From the NCBI GenBank assembly GCA_035301485.1, contig DATGUF010000001.1, positions 62,001 through 126,000 on the forward strand: a stretch of DNA of 64,000 nucleotides, read 5' to 3'. The notes beneath the pieces were generated by a model. It saw only the letters and a program-made list of their open reading frames with translations. It searched no databases and was not told the origin of the DNA. This DNA comes from CALEAR01 sp035301485 (GTDB taxonomy: Bacteria > Pseudomonadota > Gammaproteobacteria > Pseudomonadales > Alcanivoracaceae). Made by a program: the position numbers and the translations under genes. Each line of letters begins with the position of its first letter. Within the stretch, counting starts at the first letter, position 1. Positions 50,651 to 59,490 of this stretch are shown here, one piece after another.

Positions 50651-51708
50651 GCGGCCAATCCTCTCTTACGTAATTTATTGGGTGATGGGTTGGCGGCGTG
50701 TACCATTCTGTACCCACCAAGATCAATACGATCGGTGGTGCGACTAAGGTTTAAAAAGTATTGCTCTACAGCGTCGTGCTGAGCACTCGCATCCATGAGC
50801 TGATTGAATTGCTTGCGGAAGTCCATGCCTTCAGGCAATGCTTGTGTGTACCAACCCAAATGTTTGCGGGCGATACGAACACCAGCATCTTCACCATAAA
50901 GTTGATGCAAAGCATGTAAATGTGCAGTTACGCGATGCGCAACTTCCGTTACATCCGGAGCCTGAGGTAGTTCACCATGAGTGAGAAAATGGGCTGTGTC
51001 GCGGAAGATCCACGGGTTGCCCTGTGCGGCGCGGCCGATCATGATACCACTCGCGCCAGTGGTTTCCAGTACTTGCTTCGCTTTGTAGGGGCAATTAATG
51101 TCGCCATTGGCGTACACAGGTAAGCTAACTGCTTGAACTACTTCACGAATTGTATCGTATTCTGCTTCGCCCTTAAAGCGGCACGCGCGTGTGCGGCCAT
51201 GCACAGCAAGGGCTTGGATACCACTGTTTTCTGCGAGCCGTGCGATGCGAACGGCATTTTTGCTGTCTGGGCACCAACCGGTTCGGATCTTTAATGTAAC
51301 GGGCACGGCAACGGCGTTGACCACTGCTGCAAGAATGTCTGCCACTAGGATTTCATCTTGCATAAGGGCTGAGCCTGCTGCTTTTTTACATACTTTCTTG
51401 GCGGGGCAGCCCATGTTGATGTCGATAATTTGAGCACCAAGTTCCACATTGCGCTGCGCCGCTTCCGCCATCATAGCGGGGTCGTTACCTAATATTTGTA
51501 CAGATATAGGGCCAGGCTCATCGCGGTGAGGTAGGCGGGTACGCGATTTTTGGGTATCCCAAAGGCGCGTATCACTGGTTACCATTTCAGCCACTACTAA
51601 GCCTGCGCCAAGCTCTCTGCAGAGCTGGCGAAAAGGCCTATCTGTCACGCCAGCCATGGGGGCTAGGGCGAGGCAGTTAGATACATTGTGGGGGCCGATG
51701 GAGAGCAT
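50647..51708 (-). CDS. dusB: tRNA-dihydrouridine synthase B
   Basis: FMN enzyme that reduces uridines in tRNA. MAGVTDRPFRQLCRELGAGL begins the TIM barrel; INMGCPAKKVCKKAAGSALM holds the catalytic Cys (in MGCPAKKV), with HGRTRACRFKG and ANGDINCPYKA following. 353 aa. First gene of dusB-fis. Confidence 0.96.
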   Translation of the reverse strand: MLSIGPHNVSNCLALAPMAGVTDRPFRQLCRELGAGLVVAEMVTSDTRLWDTQKSRTRLPHRDEPGPISVQILGNDPAMMAEAAQRNVELGAQIIDINMGCPAKKVCKKAAGSALMQDEILVADILAAVVNAVAVPVTLKIRTGWCPDSKNAVRIARLAENSGIQALAVHGRTRACRFKGEAEYDTIREVVQAVSLPVYANGDINCPYKAKQVLETTGASGIMIGRAAQGNPWIFRDTAHFLTHGELPQAPDVTEVAHRVTAHLHALHQLYGEDAGVRIARKHLGWYTQALPEGMDFRKQFNQLMDASAQHDAVEQYFLNLSRTTDRIDLGGYRMVHAANPSPNKLRKRGLAA

Positions 51709-51783
51709 ATTTAACCACTAATAACTGTAAGGCGGGCATAAAGCGCTATGCCGCCATTTAAAGATAGATAAATTAAGGGGCGC

Positions 51784-51812
51784 ATTATAGGGAATACGCC
51801 CTTAAGGATAAA
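51784..51812 (-). promoter_or_regulatory. Candidate dusB-fis promoter with GC-rich discriminator
   Basis: On the minus strand a perfect TATAAT (51789-51784) follows TTTATC (51812-51807) with a 17-base spacer. The bases just after the -10 box are GCGCCCC, a GC-rich discriminator typical of fis and rRNA promoters under ppGpp/DksA control. It lies about 75 bases before dusB. The -35 box is weak, as at E. coli fis. Confidence 0.55.
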
Positions 51813-51833
51813 CAGCAGAAGTGATTAAATTAT

Positions 51834-51867
51834 CCGCTGTATGAAAAATAAGCAAAAATATTTTTGC
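51834..51867 (-). terminator. AT-rich hairpin terminator after prmA
   Basis: On the minus strand the palindrome GCAAAAATATTTTTGC is followed by TTATTTTT, directly after the prmA stop. The stem is AT-rich, so strength is uncertain. Confidence 0.5.
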
Positions 51868-51870
51868 GGG

Positions 51871-52746
51871 TTATTTGCGACGTCCGTGTACGAGCACCCA
51901 TTCTCCCATGGTGGTGTTGGGTTCTAAGTGAGTCTTGCCACTATAAGCATCGCGCACCATTTCTGCTTGGTCGAGCAAAATACCCGATAGGCCTAGGTGT
52001 GCGTTGGGTGCACAAAAACCAAGAATATGATCGGCAAGATTAACCAGTGGTTCGGCTAAGATGTTAGCAACCACCACCTCGTATTGCCGTGCCGGTAACT
52101 CTTCAGGAGGCATGCAAAACAGGCGTTCAGATACGCCATTAAGTTTCGCATTTTCGCGTGTGGCTAAGAGGGCCTGAGGGTCAATGTCGCAGGCGAAAGC
52201 GGCTTCAGCGCCTAAGAGCAAGGCGGCAATGGCTAGTACGCCAGAGCCCGAGCCATAGTCTAGGACAGTTTTACCTTGCAAATCCAAGCCTTCTAGCCAA
52301 GTGAGGCATAGCGCTGTGGTTTCATGGGTGCCCGTACCAAAGGCTAGGCCTGGGTCCAAGTGAAGGTTCACAGCATTGGGTTCGGGCGGTTCCGTCCAAC
52401 TAGGTACAATCCATAAGCGCTCCCCAAATTGCATTGGGTGGAAGTCGGCCATCCAAGCGCGTTCCCATGCTTGCTCTGCTAAGGGCTCAAATACTAAATC
52501 CGCCGGTAAGCCACCCATTTGTTGGGCTATCTCTAAGAGTAATGCCTCTTGGTTAATGTCGGCTGCAAATAAGGCGGTGATGGTGACTTGCCGCCATAAG
52601 GGGGTGGTGCCGGGGGGCGGTTCAAAGATCGGTTCATCTGCGCTGTCTGTAAGGCTTACAGAGTAGGCGCCCAAGCCCAACATGAGTTCTTCAACGAACT
52701 CAGCTTGGGCTTGATCAGTAGGGTAATGTAATTGTAACCAAGCCAT
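51871..52746 (-). CDS. prmA: Ribosomal protein L11 methyltransferase PrmA
   Basis: Trimethylates L11. The N-terminal substrate-recognition domain begins MAWLQLHYPTDQAQAEF; the SAM domain has FGTGTHETT, VLDYGSGSGVLAIAALLLGA and NILAEPL. 291 aa. ATG 52746 matches the family N-terminus; a TTG at 52788 next to accC is not favoured. It ends the aroQ-accBC-prmA gene group. Confidence 0.96.
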   Translation of the reverse strand: MAWLQLHYPTDQAQAEFVEELMLGLGAYSVSLTDSADEPIFEPPPGTTPLWRQVTITALFAADINQEALLLEIAQQMGGLPADLVFEPLAEQAWERAWMADFHPMQFGERLWIVPSWTEPPEPNAVNLHLDPGLAFGTGTHETTALCLTWLEGLDLQGKTVLDYGSGSGVLAIAALLLGAEAAFACDIDPQALLATRENAKLNGVSERLFCMPPEELPARQYEVVVANILAEPLVNLADHILGFCAPNAHLGLSGILLDQAEMVRDAYSGKTHLEPNTTMGEWVLVHGRRK

Positions 52747-52788
52747 GTGTGTCCCATCAGTTGTGAGGGCGGCAGGCTTGTGTGTCAA

Positions 52789-54132
52789 TTACTTCGAGAG
52801 TTTTTTCTCGAGGTAGTGAATGTCTACACCGCCGGCCGCAAAGTTCTTGTCGCGGAATATCTTATCACGATGCAGGGCCACATTGCTGTGAATACCTTCA
52901 ATAACGATTTCATCGAGGGCATTTTGCATTCTTTTAAAGGCCGTTTTTCTATCGGGCCCCCAGGTAATGATTTTTGCAATGAGCGAATCATAGAAGGGTG
53001 GCACGGTATAACCGCTATAAAGGTGTGAGTCCATGCGAATGCCATTACCGCCAGGAGCATGGTAGTGCGTGATGGTGCCAGGGCTAGGTGTAAAATGCTC
53101 TGGGTGTTCCGCGTTAACACGTACTTCGAAAGAGTGCCCAGTGAGAACAACGTCTTCTTGGCGGATAGACAGTGGGTTGCCTGCCGCAATAGAAAGTTGT
53201 TCTTTGACGAGGTCTACACCGGTGATCATTTCTGTGATGGGGTGCTCTACTTGGATACGCGTGTTCATTTCAATAAAGAAGAACTCGCCATCTTCATACA
53301 AGAATTCAAAGGTACCGGCGCCGCGGTAGCCGATCTTGATGCAGGCATCTACACAGCGTTGGGCAACTTCGTCACGAAGCTCTGCAGGAATGCCTGGTGC
53401 TGGGCCTTCTTCCACTACTTTTTGGTGGCGGCGTTGCAAAGAGCAATCGCGGTCACCAAGGTGTACGGCGTTGCCTTGGCCGTCAGCAATTACTTGAATT
53501 TCTACGTGGCGTGGCTTAGTTAGAAAACGCTCCATGTACAAGGTGCCGTCACCAAAGACGCTTTTTGCTTCGCTGCGTGTCATGGTAATGCTATGGGGCA
53601 ACTCATCCATGGATTCCACAACGCGCATACCACGGCCACCACCGCCTGCGGCTGCTTTTACAATTAAAGGGAAGCCAATTTTTTCAGCGATCGCGCGATT
53701 TTCTTCGATGTCGTCGCCAATGGGGCCGTCAGAGCCAGGAACAGTGGGAATGCCCGCTTTGCGCATGGCTGCAATGGCAGATACTTTATCACCCATGAGG
53801 CGAATGGTGTCTGCTTTGGGCCCAATAAAAATGAAGCCAGAGTGCTCGACACATTCTGCAAAGTGCGCGTTTTCAGCTAGGAAACCATAGCCTGGGTGAA
53901 TAGCATCGGCATTGGTGACTTCAGCTGCACTTAAAATGGCAGGCAAGTTTAAATAAGAATCCGTTGCTGCCGCCGGCCCAATACAAACGGCTTCGTCAGC
54001 GAGGCGAACGTGCATGAGGTCTGCGTCTGGTTTTGAGTACACTGCCACAGTGGCGATGTCGAGCTCTTTGCAAGCCCGTAAGATGCGCAGCGCAATCTCA
54101 CCACGGTTGGCGATAAGCACTTTTTTTAACAT
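52789..54132 (-). CDS. accC: Acetyl-CoA carboxylase, biotin carboxylase subunit
   Basis: Carboxylates biotin on AccB using ATP and bicarbonate, the first step of fatty-acid synthesis. ATP-grasp motifs: KKVLIANRGEIALRILRAC, VKAAAGGGGRGMRVV, HVEIQVIADGQGN, FFIEMNTRIQVEHP. 447 aa matches the family. It lies 27 bases after accB. Confidence 0.98.
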   Translation of the reverse strand: MLKKVLIANRGEIALRILRACKELDIATVAVYSKPDADLMHVRLADEAVCIGPAAATDSYLNLPAILSAAEVTNADAIHPGYGFLAENAHFAECVEHSGFIFIGPKADTIRLMGDKVSAIAAMRKAGIPTVPGSDGPIGDDIEENRAIAEKIGFPLIVKAAAGGGGRGMRVVESMDELPHSITMTRSEAKSVFGDGTLYMERFLTKPRHVEIQVIADGQGNAVHLGDRDCSLQRRHQKVVEEGPAPGIPAELRDEVAQRCVDACIKIGYRGAGTFEFLYEDGEFFFIEMNTRIQVEHPITEMITGVDLVKEQLSIAAGNPLSIRQEDVVLTGHSFEVRVNAEHPEHFTPSPGTITHYHAPGGNGIRMDSHLYSGYTVPPFYDSLIAKIITWGPDRKTAFKRMQNALDEIVIEGIHSNVALHRDKIFRDKNFAAGGVDIHYLEKKLSK

Positions 54133-54159
54133 TGATAGTGTCCTGCTAGTAGCACAGTT

Positions 54160-54621
54160 TTAGTTGATGACAAACAAAGGCTGTTCAAATTCTACCGGCT
54201 GTTCGTTTTCTACCAAAATGGCTTTGATGGTGCCGGATTTGTCTGCCTCGATTTGGTTCATCATTTTCATGGCTTCGATGATGCATAGTACATCGCCAGC
54301 TTGTACTTGTTGGCCGACCTCCACGAAAGGCGCAGCTTCAGGGGAAGAGGCGCGGTAGAAAGTACCCACCATGGGAGATACCACTTGATGGCCGTTAACA
54401 ACGGGTGGTTCGTTGGTGTTTTCCGTGTTGTCTGCTTGCGATACAGGGCCAGGCATTTCAGGAGCTGATGCCATGGTCACAACAGGTGCTTGAGCCTGAA
54501 TAGTAGGAGCGTGGCGGCTGCGTGTAATACGTACAGATTCTTCGCCGTCGCTAATTTCTAGCTCATCAATGCTTGATTCTTCCACAAGCTCAATCAGTTT
54601 TTTTACTTTACGAATATCCAT
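54160..54621 (-). CDS. accB: Biotin carboxyl carrier protein
   Basis: Carries biotin for acetyl-CoA carboxylase. The C-terminal biotinyl domain has IIEAMKMMNQIEAD with biotinylated K119 in the AMKM motif. A proline/alanine-rich linker (about 35-75) joins it to the N-terminal helix beginning MDIRKVKKLIELVEE. 153 aa. It is 15 bases after aroQ. Confidence 0.98.
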   Translation of the reverse strand: MDIRKVKKLIELVEESSIDELEISDGEESVRITRSRHAPTIQAQAPVVTMASAPEMPGPVSQADNTENTNEPPVVNGHQVVSPMVGTFYRASSPEAAPFVEVGQQVQAGDVLCIIEAMKMMNQIEADKSGTIKAILVENEQPVEFEQPLFVIN

Positions 54622-54636
54622 GAAATTGGTCTCCCA

Positions 54637-55080
54637 TTAATGCTGTGCGAGTCGCGCGAATACTGCTTTCAGGGCTAGATGGTAGCTTTGTGCACCAAAA
54701 CCCATAATGACACCTTCTGCTATGTCAGAGAAATAAGAATGTTGGCGGAAGGATTCGCGGCGGTGAGTATTAGAAAGGTGTACTTCGATAAACGGGATAT
54801 TGACGCCCAATAAAGCATCGCGCAAGGCTACACTGGTGTGCGTAAAGGCCGCAGGGTTAATAATGATGTAATCTATCTTTTCCTGTGCCGCTTGGTGGAT
54901 GCGCTGAATGAGCTCGTGTTCGCTATTACTTTGCAAGTGTGTCAGCTCATGGCCAGCCGCTACAGCCGTAGTGGTTAACGCTTGGTTGATTTGCGCCAAC
55001 GTTGTGTGGCCGTAGGTGTCTGGCTCTCTAGTGCCCAATAAATTTAAGTTGGGGCCATGTAACAGCAAAATCTTAGCCAA
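54637..55080 (-). CDS. aroQ: 3-dehydroquinate dehydratase, type II
   Basis: Dodecameric shikimate-pathway enzyme. LLLHGPNLNLLGTREPDTYG contains the catalytic Tyr; NPAAFTHTSVALRDAL and EVHLSNTHRRESFRQHSYFSD the other active-site residues. 147 aa. The start codon is TTG at 55080 (MAKILLL) with a GGGATAA upstream; no ATG or GTG precedes the conserved start. It leads the accBC group, as in Pseudomonas. Confidence 0.95.
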   Translation of the reverse strand: MAKILLLHGPNLNLLGTREPDTYGHTTLAQINQALTTTAVAAGHELTHLQSNSEHELIQRIHQAAQEKIDYIIINPAAFTHTSVALRDALLGVNIPFIEVHLSNTHRRESFRQHSYFSDIAEGVIMGFGAQSYHLALKAVFARLAQH

Positions 55081-55311
55081 AGTGTTTATCCCGTGAATGT
55101 AAATGAATGTGGTGCTAGTGGATGTTGCCGGTAACCGTTAGCGTATAATCGCCTGTTATTTTATTAAATTGTCATTAGCTAGTAATGTTATGATGGTTTC
55201 GCGGCTGATGAAAGATGTTTACACCTTTACTTACAAAGTGCATGACTAACAAGTCACTCTTTGCACAGGTGATTAGCTTTAACCAGTAAAGCGTTCTAAC
55301 TTGGCAGGCTT
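55081..55311. other. Gap upstream of aroQ, promoter not resolved
   Basis: This stretch must hold the promoter of the aroQ-accB-accC-prmA group on the minus strand. A plus-strand TATAAT at 55144-55149 has no -35 box at a proper distance. I see no RNA gene or small ORF with a good ribosome-binding site. Confidence 0.4.
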
Positions 55312-55347
55312 AAAAAGCACCCCAGCAAGGGCAAAAGCCTCGCTGGG
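55312..55347 (-). terminator. Intrinsic terminator after ppa
   Basis: On the minus strand a ten-pair stem (55347-55338 with 55330-55321, one G-U pair) with a seven-base loop is followed by GTGCTTTTTA. It lies ten bases after the ppa stop. Confidence 0.78.
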
Positions 55348-55357
55348 AAAAGCTAGA

Positions 55358-55891
55358 TTAGTTATCTTGCTTGAATGCTTCGATGGACTTTACGATTTCT
55401 TCGCGTGCAGCGTCGACACCGTCCCAGCCATCAATTTTTGCCCATTTGCCAGGCTCAAGCGCCTTGTAGTTCTCAAAGAAGTGCTCGATTTGCTTTACCA
55501 GTAGCGGTGGCAGATCATTGCAGCTTTTTACATCGTCATAAATAGGCGTGATCTTGGAGTGAGGAACAGCGATTAGCTTCGCGTCTACTCCAGATTCGTC
55601 TGTCATTCTTAGCATGCCGATGGGGCGCGAACGGATGACACTACCTGGCATAACGGGATACGGTGTTACCACTAATACGTCTAAAGCATCACCATCTTCA
55701 GAGAGGGTGTTGGGAATGAAGCCGTAGTTAGCGGGGTAAAACATGGGGGTGGCCACAAAGCGATCCACCATCACAGCATCGAATTCTGGCTCTACTTCAT
55801 ATTTAATTGGATCGGAATTCGCAGGAATTTCGACCACAACATAGATATCATCAGGTACATCTTTGCCTGGGGGAATGTTTGAATAGCTCAT
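55358..55891 (-). CDS. ppa: Inorganic pyrophosphatase, family I
   Basis: Soluble Mg-dependent enzyme that hydrolyses PPi to phosphate. Motifs: VVEIPANSDPIKYEVE, FYPANYGFIPNTL, the metal-binding signature EDGDALDVLVV and the C-terminal FFENYKALEPGKWAKIDGW. 177 aa. It is divergent from the helicase gene. Confidence 0.97.
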   Translation of the reverse strand: MSYSNIPPGKDVPDDIYVVVEIPANSDPIKYEVEPEFDAVMVDRFVATPMFYPANYGFIPNTLSEDGDALDVLVVTPYPVMPGSVIRSRPIGMLRMTDESGVDAKLIAVPHSKITPIYDDVKSCNDLPPLLVKQIEHFFENYKALEPGKWAKIDGWDGVDAAREEIVKSIEAFKQDN

Positions 55892-56013
55892 GCGTGCCCT
55901 ATTAAATGTAGTAAGTGAAAGCGAAGAATTATAGAGTAGCGAGCCGTTTGCGGCTAGTGCTCTACACCAAAAGTGGTGCCAACTCTAAAACAAGTGAATC
56001 AGGAGATAAAGTA

Positions 56014-57321
56014 TTGAGCGAAATAGTACTGGACCAAAGGCTGCAGCAAGCCATAGCTGAATTAGGCTGGGACAGTTTTACAAATGTGCAACAAGCTACT
56101 ATTTCCGTTGCTTTAGCAGGCAAAGACGTGCGCGTTACAGCACGTACGGGAAGCGGTAAGACAGCGGCGTTTTTGTTGCCCATGCTGCACGATTTGATAG
56201 TAAACCCAGATCCACAAGCTCATACGTTAGCGTTGATCCTGCTGCCCACCCGTGAGCTAGCAAGGCAAACACTAAGCCAAATTAACACCTTTGCGAAATT
56301 TAGTAACGTGCAGGCTGAGCTCATCACCGGCGGTGAAGATTTTAAAGTGCAAGCTGCGCGTATGCGTAAAAACCCAGATATTATTTTGGGTACGCCGGGC
56401 CGCCTTCTTGAGCACATGGAAGCGGGGAATCTAGATTTTTCTGATGTGCGTTGGTTGGTGCTTGATGAAGCCGACCGTATGCTCGATATGGGCTTCAGTG
56501 AAGATGTGTTGCAATTGGCGCAAGCCTGTACCAACAATCCTCAAACCTTACTCTTTTCAGCCACTTCAGGTGGCGCTGCGCTAGCGCGCGTGGTGGAAAC
56601 AGTGCTCACTGAACCAGAGGAGTTGTGGTTGGATTCAGTGCGTGGGCTTGAAACAGATACCGTGCAGCAAGTTATTCCAGCCGACAATGTTGCTCATAAA
56701 GAACGCATGTTGCAGTGGTTGCTAGCCCACGAAACGTTTGAAAAAGCCATTGTTTTTACGAATACACGAGACCAAGCGGATCGTTTAGGGGGTGTGATTC
56801 GTAGCCAAGCTTTAAATGCTTTTGTGTTGCATGGCGAAAAAGATCAGCGTGAACGTAAATTGGCTTTGGCGCGTTTTCGAGATGGTAACGCTAGGGTGTT
56901 GATCGCCACTGATGTGGCGGCGCGAGGCCTTGATATTTCAGGCTTAGAGCTGGTGATTAACTTCGATATGCCACGCAGTGGTGACGAATATGCGCACCGC
57001 ATTGGACGAACAGGGCGCCACGGTACGCCAGACGGGAAAGCTATTTCGTTGGTGACTCGTGAAGAGTGGGGGTTGATGTCGAGCGTTGAACGCTATTTGA
57101 GGCAACAGTTTGAGCGCCGCCTTATTAAAGAAGTGCCGGGCCAATTTACTGGCCCTAAGAATGTTAAATCTTCAGGCAAACCTGTTGGGCCAAAGAGACG
57201 CAAGAAAGGCAAAGCTGCGGCCAAGCGTAAAGCGCGGCCTAAAAAAAGAGGAGCAAGGCCTGCGCGTCCCCCGAGCACTAATGACGGTTTGGCGCGCCCT
57301 AAAAGGCGTACTCGAGATTAA
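56014..57321 (+). CDS. DEAD-box RNA helicase, RhlE/SrmB-like
   Basis: ATP-dependent RNA helicase. Motif I is ARTGSGKTAAF, Ia PTRELARQ, II VLDEADRMLDMGF, III SAT, V ATDVAARGLDI and VI HRIGRTGR. The tail (last 60 residues) is Lys/Arg-rich and probably binds RNA. The start is TTG 56014 with AGGAG eight bases upstream, giving MSEIVLDQRLQQAIAELGW (435 aa); the longer frame from GTG 55915 has no ribosome-binding site and adds a non-family N-terminus. Likely role is ribosome assembly or mRNA decay; substrate unknown. Confidence 0.9.
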   Translation: MSEIVLDQRLQQAIAELGWDSFTNVQQATISVALAGKDVRVTARTGSGKTAAFLLPMLHDLIVNPDPQAHTLALILLPTRELARQTLSQINTFAKFSNVQAELITGGEDFKVQAARMRKNPDIILGTPGRLLEHMEAGNLDFSDVRWLVLDEADRMLDMGFSEDVLQLAQACTNNPQTLLFSATSGGAALARVVETVLTEPEELWLDSVRGLETDTVQQVIPADNVAHKERMLQWLLAHETFEKAIVFTNTRDQADRLGGVIRSQALNAFVLHGEKDQRERKLALARFRDGNARVLIATDVAARGLDISGLELVINFDMPRSGDEYAHRIGRTGRHGTPDGKAISLVTREEWGLMSSVERYLRQQFERRLIKEVPGQFTGPKNVKSSGKPVGPKRRKKGKAAAKRKARPKKRGARPARPPSTNDGLARPKRRTRD

Positions 57322-57350
57322 GGTAGTTCAGTATTAAGAGTGTTGTGGTA

Positions 57351-57962
57351 ATGAAGAAGCCTACTGCGGAAGCATTAAGAAATATTCGTGGCGTGGTGTT
57401 TGATCTAGACGATACCTTGGTGGATTCACAGTTAGATTTTGAAGCCATCCGCAAAGAGGTGGGCGCGCCCTTGCGGCAAGGTATTCTAGAATATATTGAA
57501 ACCCTTGAAGGTGAGGCACAGCGGCAGGCAGAAAAAATACTGGTGGATGCAGAATGGCGTGGCGCTGAGTTGGCCACTTGGATGCCCAATGCCGAAAGGT
57601 TGGTGCATACCTTAAATGAAAGAGGCATTCCACAAGCTATTTTAACGCGCAATGCGCGGCCAATAGCGCAAGCCACTATGGATCGTTTAGGGATACCAAT
57701 AGAGCGTTTGCTAGCCCGTGAAGACTGTGCCCCCAAGCCTAGCCCAGAAGGGTTGTTGATGGTGGCTGAAGAGTGGCAAATGCCGCCAGCAGAAATAGTT
57801 TATATCGGTGATTTCAAATACGATATTTATGCTGCTTTAGCTGCGGAAATGGTCGCTTGCCTCTACATTCCACCGCGTAAGAAACACCTTGCTTTGGCGG
57901 ACGATCATGGGGCGCACTGGGTAATTGATGATCTTGCAGCGTTAATGCCAATAGGCCATTAA
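57351..57962 (+). CDS. HAD-family hydrolase (phosphoglycolate-phosphatase-like)
   Basis: A 203-residue HAD phosphatase. Motif I is GVVFDLDDTLVDS (nucleophile and acid Asp), motif II AILTRN, motif III the Lys in CAPKPSPEG, motif IV IGDFKYDIYAA; a helical C1 cap lies between I and II. ATG 57351 was chosen over GTG 57345. Its substrate is not fixed by sequence; phosphoglycolate is possible, and gph is missing from its usual site after rpe in this window. Confidence 0.88.
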   Translation: MKKPTAEALRNIRGVVFDLDDTLVDSQLDFEAIRKEVGAPLRQGILEYIETLEGEAQRQAEKILVDAEWRGAELATWMPNAERLVHTLNERGIPQAILTRNARPIAQATMDRLGIPIERLLAREDCAPKPSPEGLLMVAEEWQMPPAEIVYIGDFKYDIYAALAAEMVACLYIPPRKKHLALADDHGAHWVIDDLAALMPIGH

Positions 57963-57969
57963 GCCAATA

Positions 57970-57999
57970 AAAAAGCGAGTGATTAATCACTCGCTTTTT
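57970..57999. terminator. Strong bidirectional terminator between HAD and PPi-PFK genes
   Basis: A nearly perfect palindrome, AAAAAGCGAGTGATT and its complement, with A and T runs at both ends. It serves both convergent genes. Confidence 0.9.
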
Positions 58000-58019
58000 G
58001 CACGTTCGCTGCCTAGCAG

Positions 58020-59279
58020 TTAGATCTCGAAGTGATCGTTTAGCTTTTTCTCTACTGCCACTAGTTTGAGTTCTGCGTGCACTGGCAAGCCATCTTTGAA
58101 TGGGGTGTCAGGTTCGCCCATGATGAGTGGTGCCAAGTAAGTACGTGCAGCTTCTGTAATGCCAAACCCATCTTCAGAAATGAAGTTGTCTGGCATGCCC
58201 ACTTCTACGTTGGCTACTTCAGCTAATGGCGCTTCTTCAATGGTCCAAACGTAAGGCTTGTCTTGCTGGCGCTTGATGGCAGGCATCACTGCGTTTTTAC
58301 CGGCAGCGGCAAATTCAACAGCTGCTTTACCCACGGCGTAGGCCTGTTCCACATCAGTGGCCGACGCAATATGGCGGCCGGCGCGTTGTAAGTAATCAGG
58401 CACTGCCCAGTGGTATTTGTGGCCTAGCTCATCGCGCACCATTTGCGCTAGCACGGGTGCCACACCCCCTAACTGTTTGTGGCCAAAAGCATCAACACTG
58501 CCGGCATCCGCTAGGAAAGAACCATCTGCGTAGCGCGCGCCTTCAGAAACAGCTACTACGCAGTAGCCATAATCAGCCACACACTGATCTACCTTTTTCA
58601 GGAAAGCTTCTTTGTCGAAAACACGCTCAGGGAAAATAATAATATGTGGCGCAGCTTCAGGCTTATCTTTGGCTAGGCCTGCGGCAGCAGCAATCCAACC
58701 CGCATGGCGGCCCATGACTTCCATGATAAACACCTTGGTGGAAGTGGCACACATGGAAGCTACATCAAGCGCAGCTTCTTTAATTGAAACGGCGGTATAT
58801 TTGGCTACAGAACCAAACCCAGGTGAGCAATCTGTGAAGGGAAGGTCGTTATCAACGGTTTTAGGTACGTGAATGGCTTGAATGGGGTAGCCTAAGGTTT
58901 CGGATAGCTGTGATACCTTTAAGCAAGTATCAGCAGAGTCGCCACCACCGTTGTAGAAAAAGTAGCCAATATTGTGTGCCTTGAATACTTCAATCAGGCG
59001 CTCGTACTGGCGGCGGTTAGTCTCCACATCACCTAGCTTGTAGCGGCAAGAGCCGAAGGCACCGCCGGGAGTGTGTTTGAGCGCTGCGATGGATTCAGCA
59101 GATTCGAGGCTGGTATCAATTAAATCTTCGGTGAGAGCACCGATGATACCGTTACGGCCAGCGTATACTTTATCGATGATGTCGCTGTTGCGAGCAGCTT
59201 CTATAACACCGGCGGCGGAGGCGTTGATGACAGAGGTAACGCCACCAGATTGAGCGTAAAAGGCATTCTTGCGAGCCAT
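58020..59279 (-). CDS. pfp: Pyrophosphate-dependent 6-phosphofructokinase
   Basis: Reversibly phosphorylates fructose-6-phosphate with PPi instead of ATP. It begins MARKNAFYAQSGGVTSVINAS. Donor specificity can be read from two positions: GGGDS has D114 (Gly104 in E. coli ATP-PfkA) and PKTVDND has K140 (Gly124), the Asp/Lys pair of PPi enzymes; D143 and D145 of TVDND are catalytic. MEVMGRHAGWIA follows. 419 aa from ATG 59279, which has GGAG upstream; a longer frame adds an unrelated hydrophobic stretch. The enzyme can run in glycolysis or gluconeogenesis. Confidence 0.92.
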   Translation of the reverse strand: MARKNAFYAQSGGVTSVINASAAGVIEAARNSDIIDKVYAGRNGIIGALTEDLIDTSLESAESIAALKHTPGGAFGSCRYKLGDVETNRRQYERLIEVFKAHNIGYFFYNGGGDSADTCLKVSQLSETLGYPIQAIHVPKTVDNDLPFTDCSPGFGSVAKYTAVSIKEAALDVASMCATSTKVFIMEVMGRHAGWIAAAAGLAKDKPEAAPHIIIFPERVFDKEAFLKKVDQCVADYGYCVVAVSEGARYADGSFLADAGSVDAFGHKQLGGVAPVLAQMVRDELGHKYHWAVPDYLQRAGRHIASATDVEQAYAVGKAAVEFAAAGKNAVMPAIKRQQDKPYVWTIEEAPLAEVANVEVGMPDNFISEDGFGITEAARTYLAPLIMGEPDTPFKDGLPVHAELKLVAVEKKLNDHFEI

Positions 59280-59490
59280 GGAAACTCCATTAGCAATAAT
59301 AGGTGAATGAAAAACGGCCACTATGATACCTCGTAGCGCGTTGGTGGTCATCTTTATCCTAGAACTAGATAGTAATAGAGCATGGGAGCATAAGGAAAAA
59401 AGCACATAAGTAGGGGCGGAGAGAAAAGATAAAAAAGCCGTCCTCTTTATGGCATCATGCAGCACAGCACTTTTTTGTTAGGAAGAACTC

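Noticed and set aside
53059..53523. 154-codon plus-strand ORF inside accC
   Set aside because: Opposite the conserved ATP-grasp region of accC; no recognisable domain or start signal.
55140..55150. TATAAT on the plus strand upstream of aroQ
   Set aside because: No acceptable -35 box at 16-18 bases, and no plus-strand gene begins nearby.
59280..59465. N-terminal extension of the PPi-PFK frame
   Set aside because: The added hydrophobic residues are not part of the family, while ATG 59279 has a ribosome-binding site and the conserved N-terminus.
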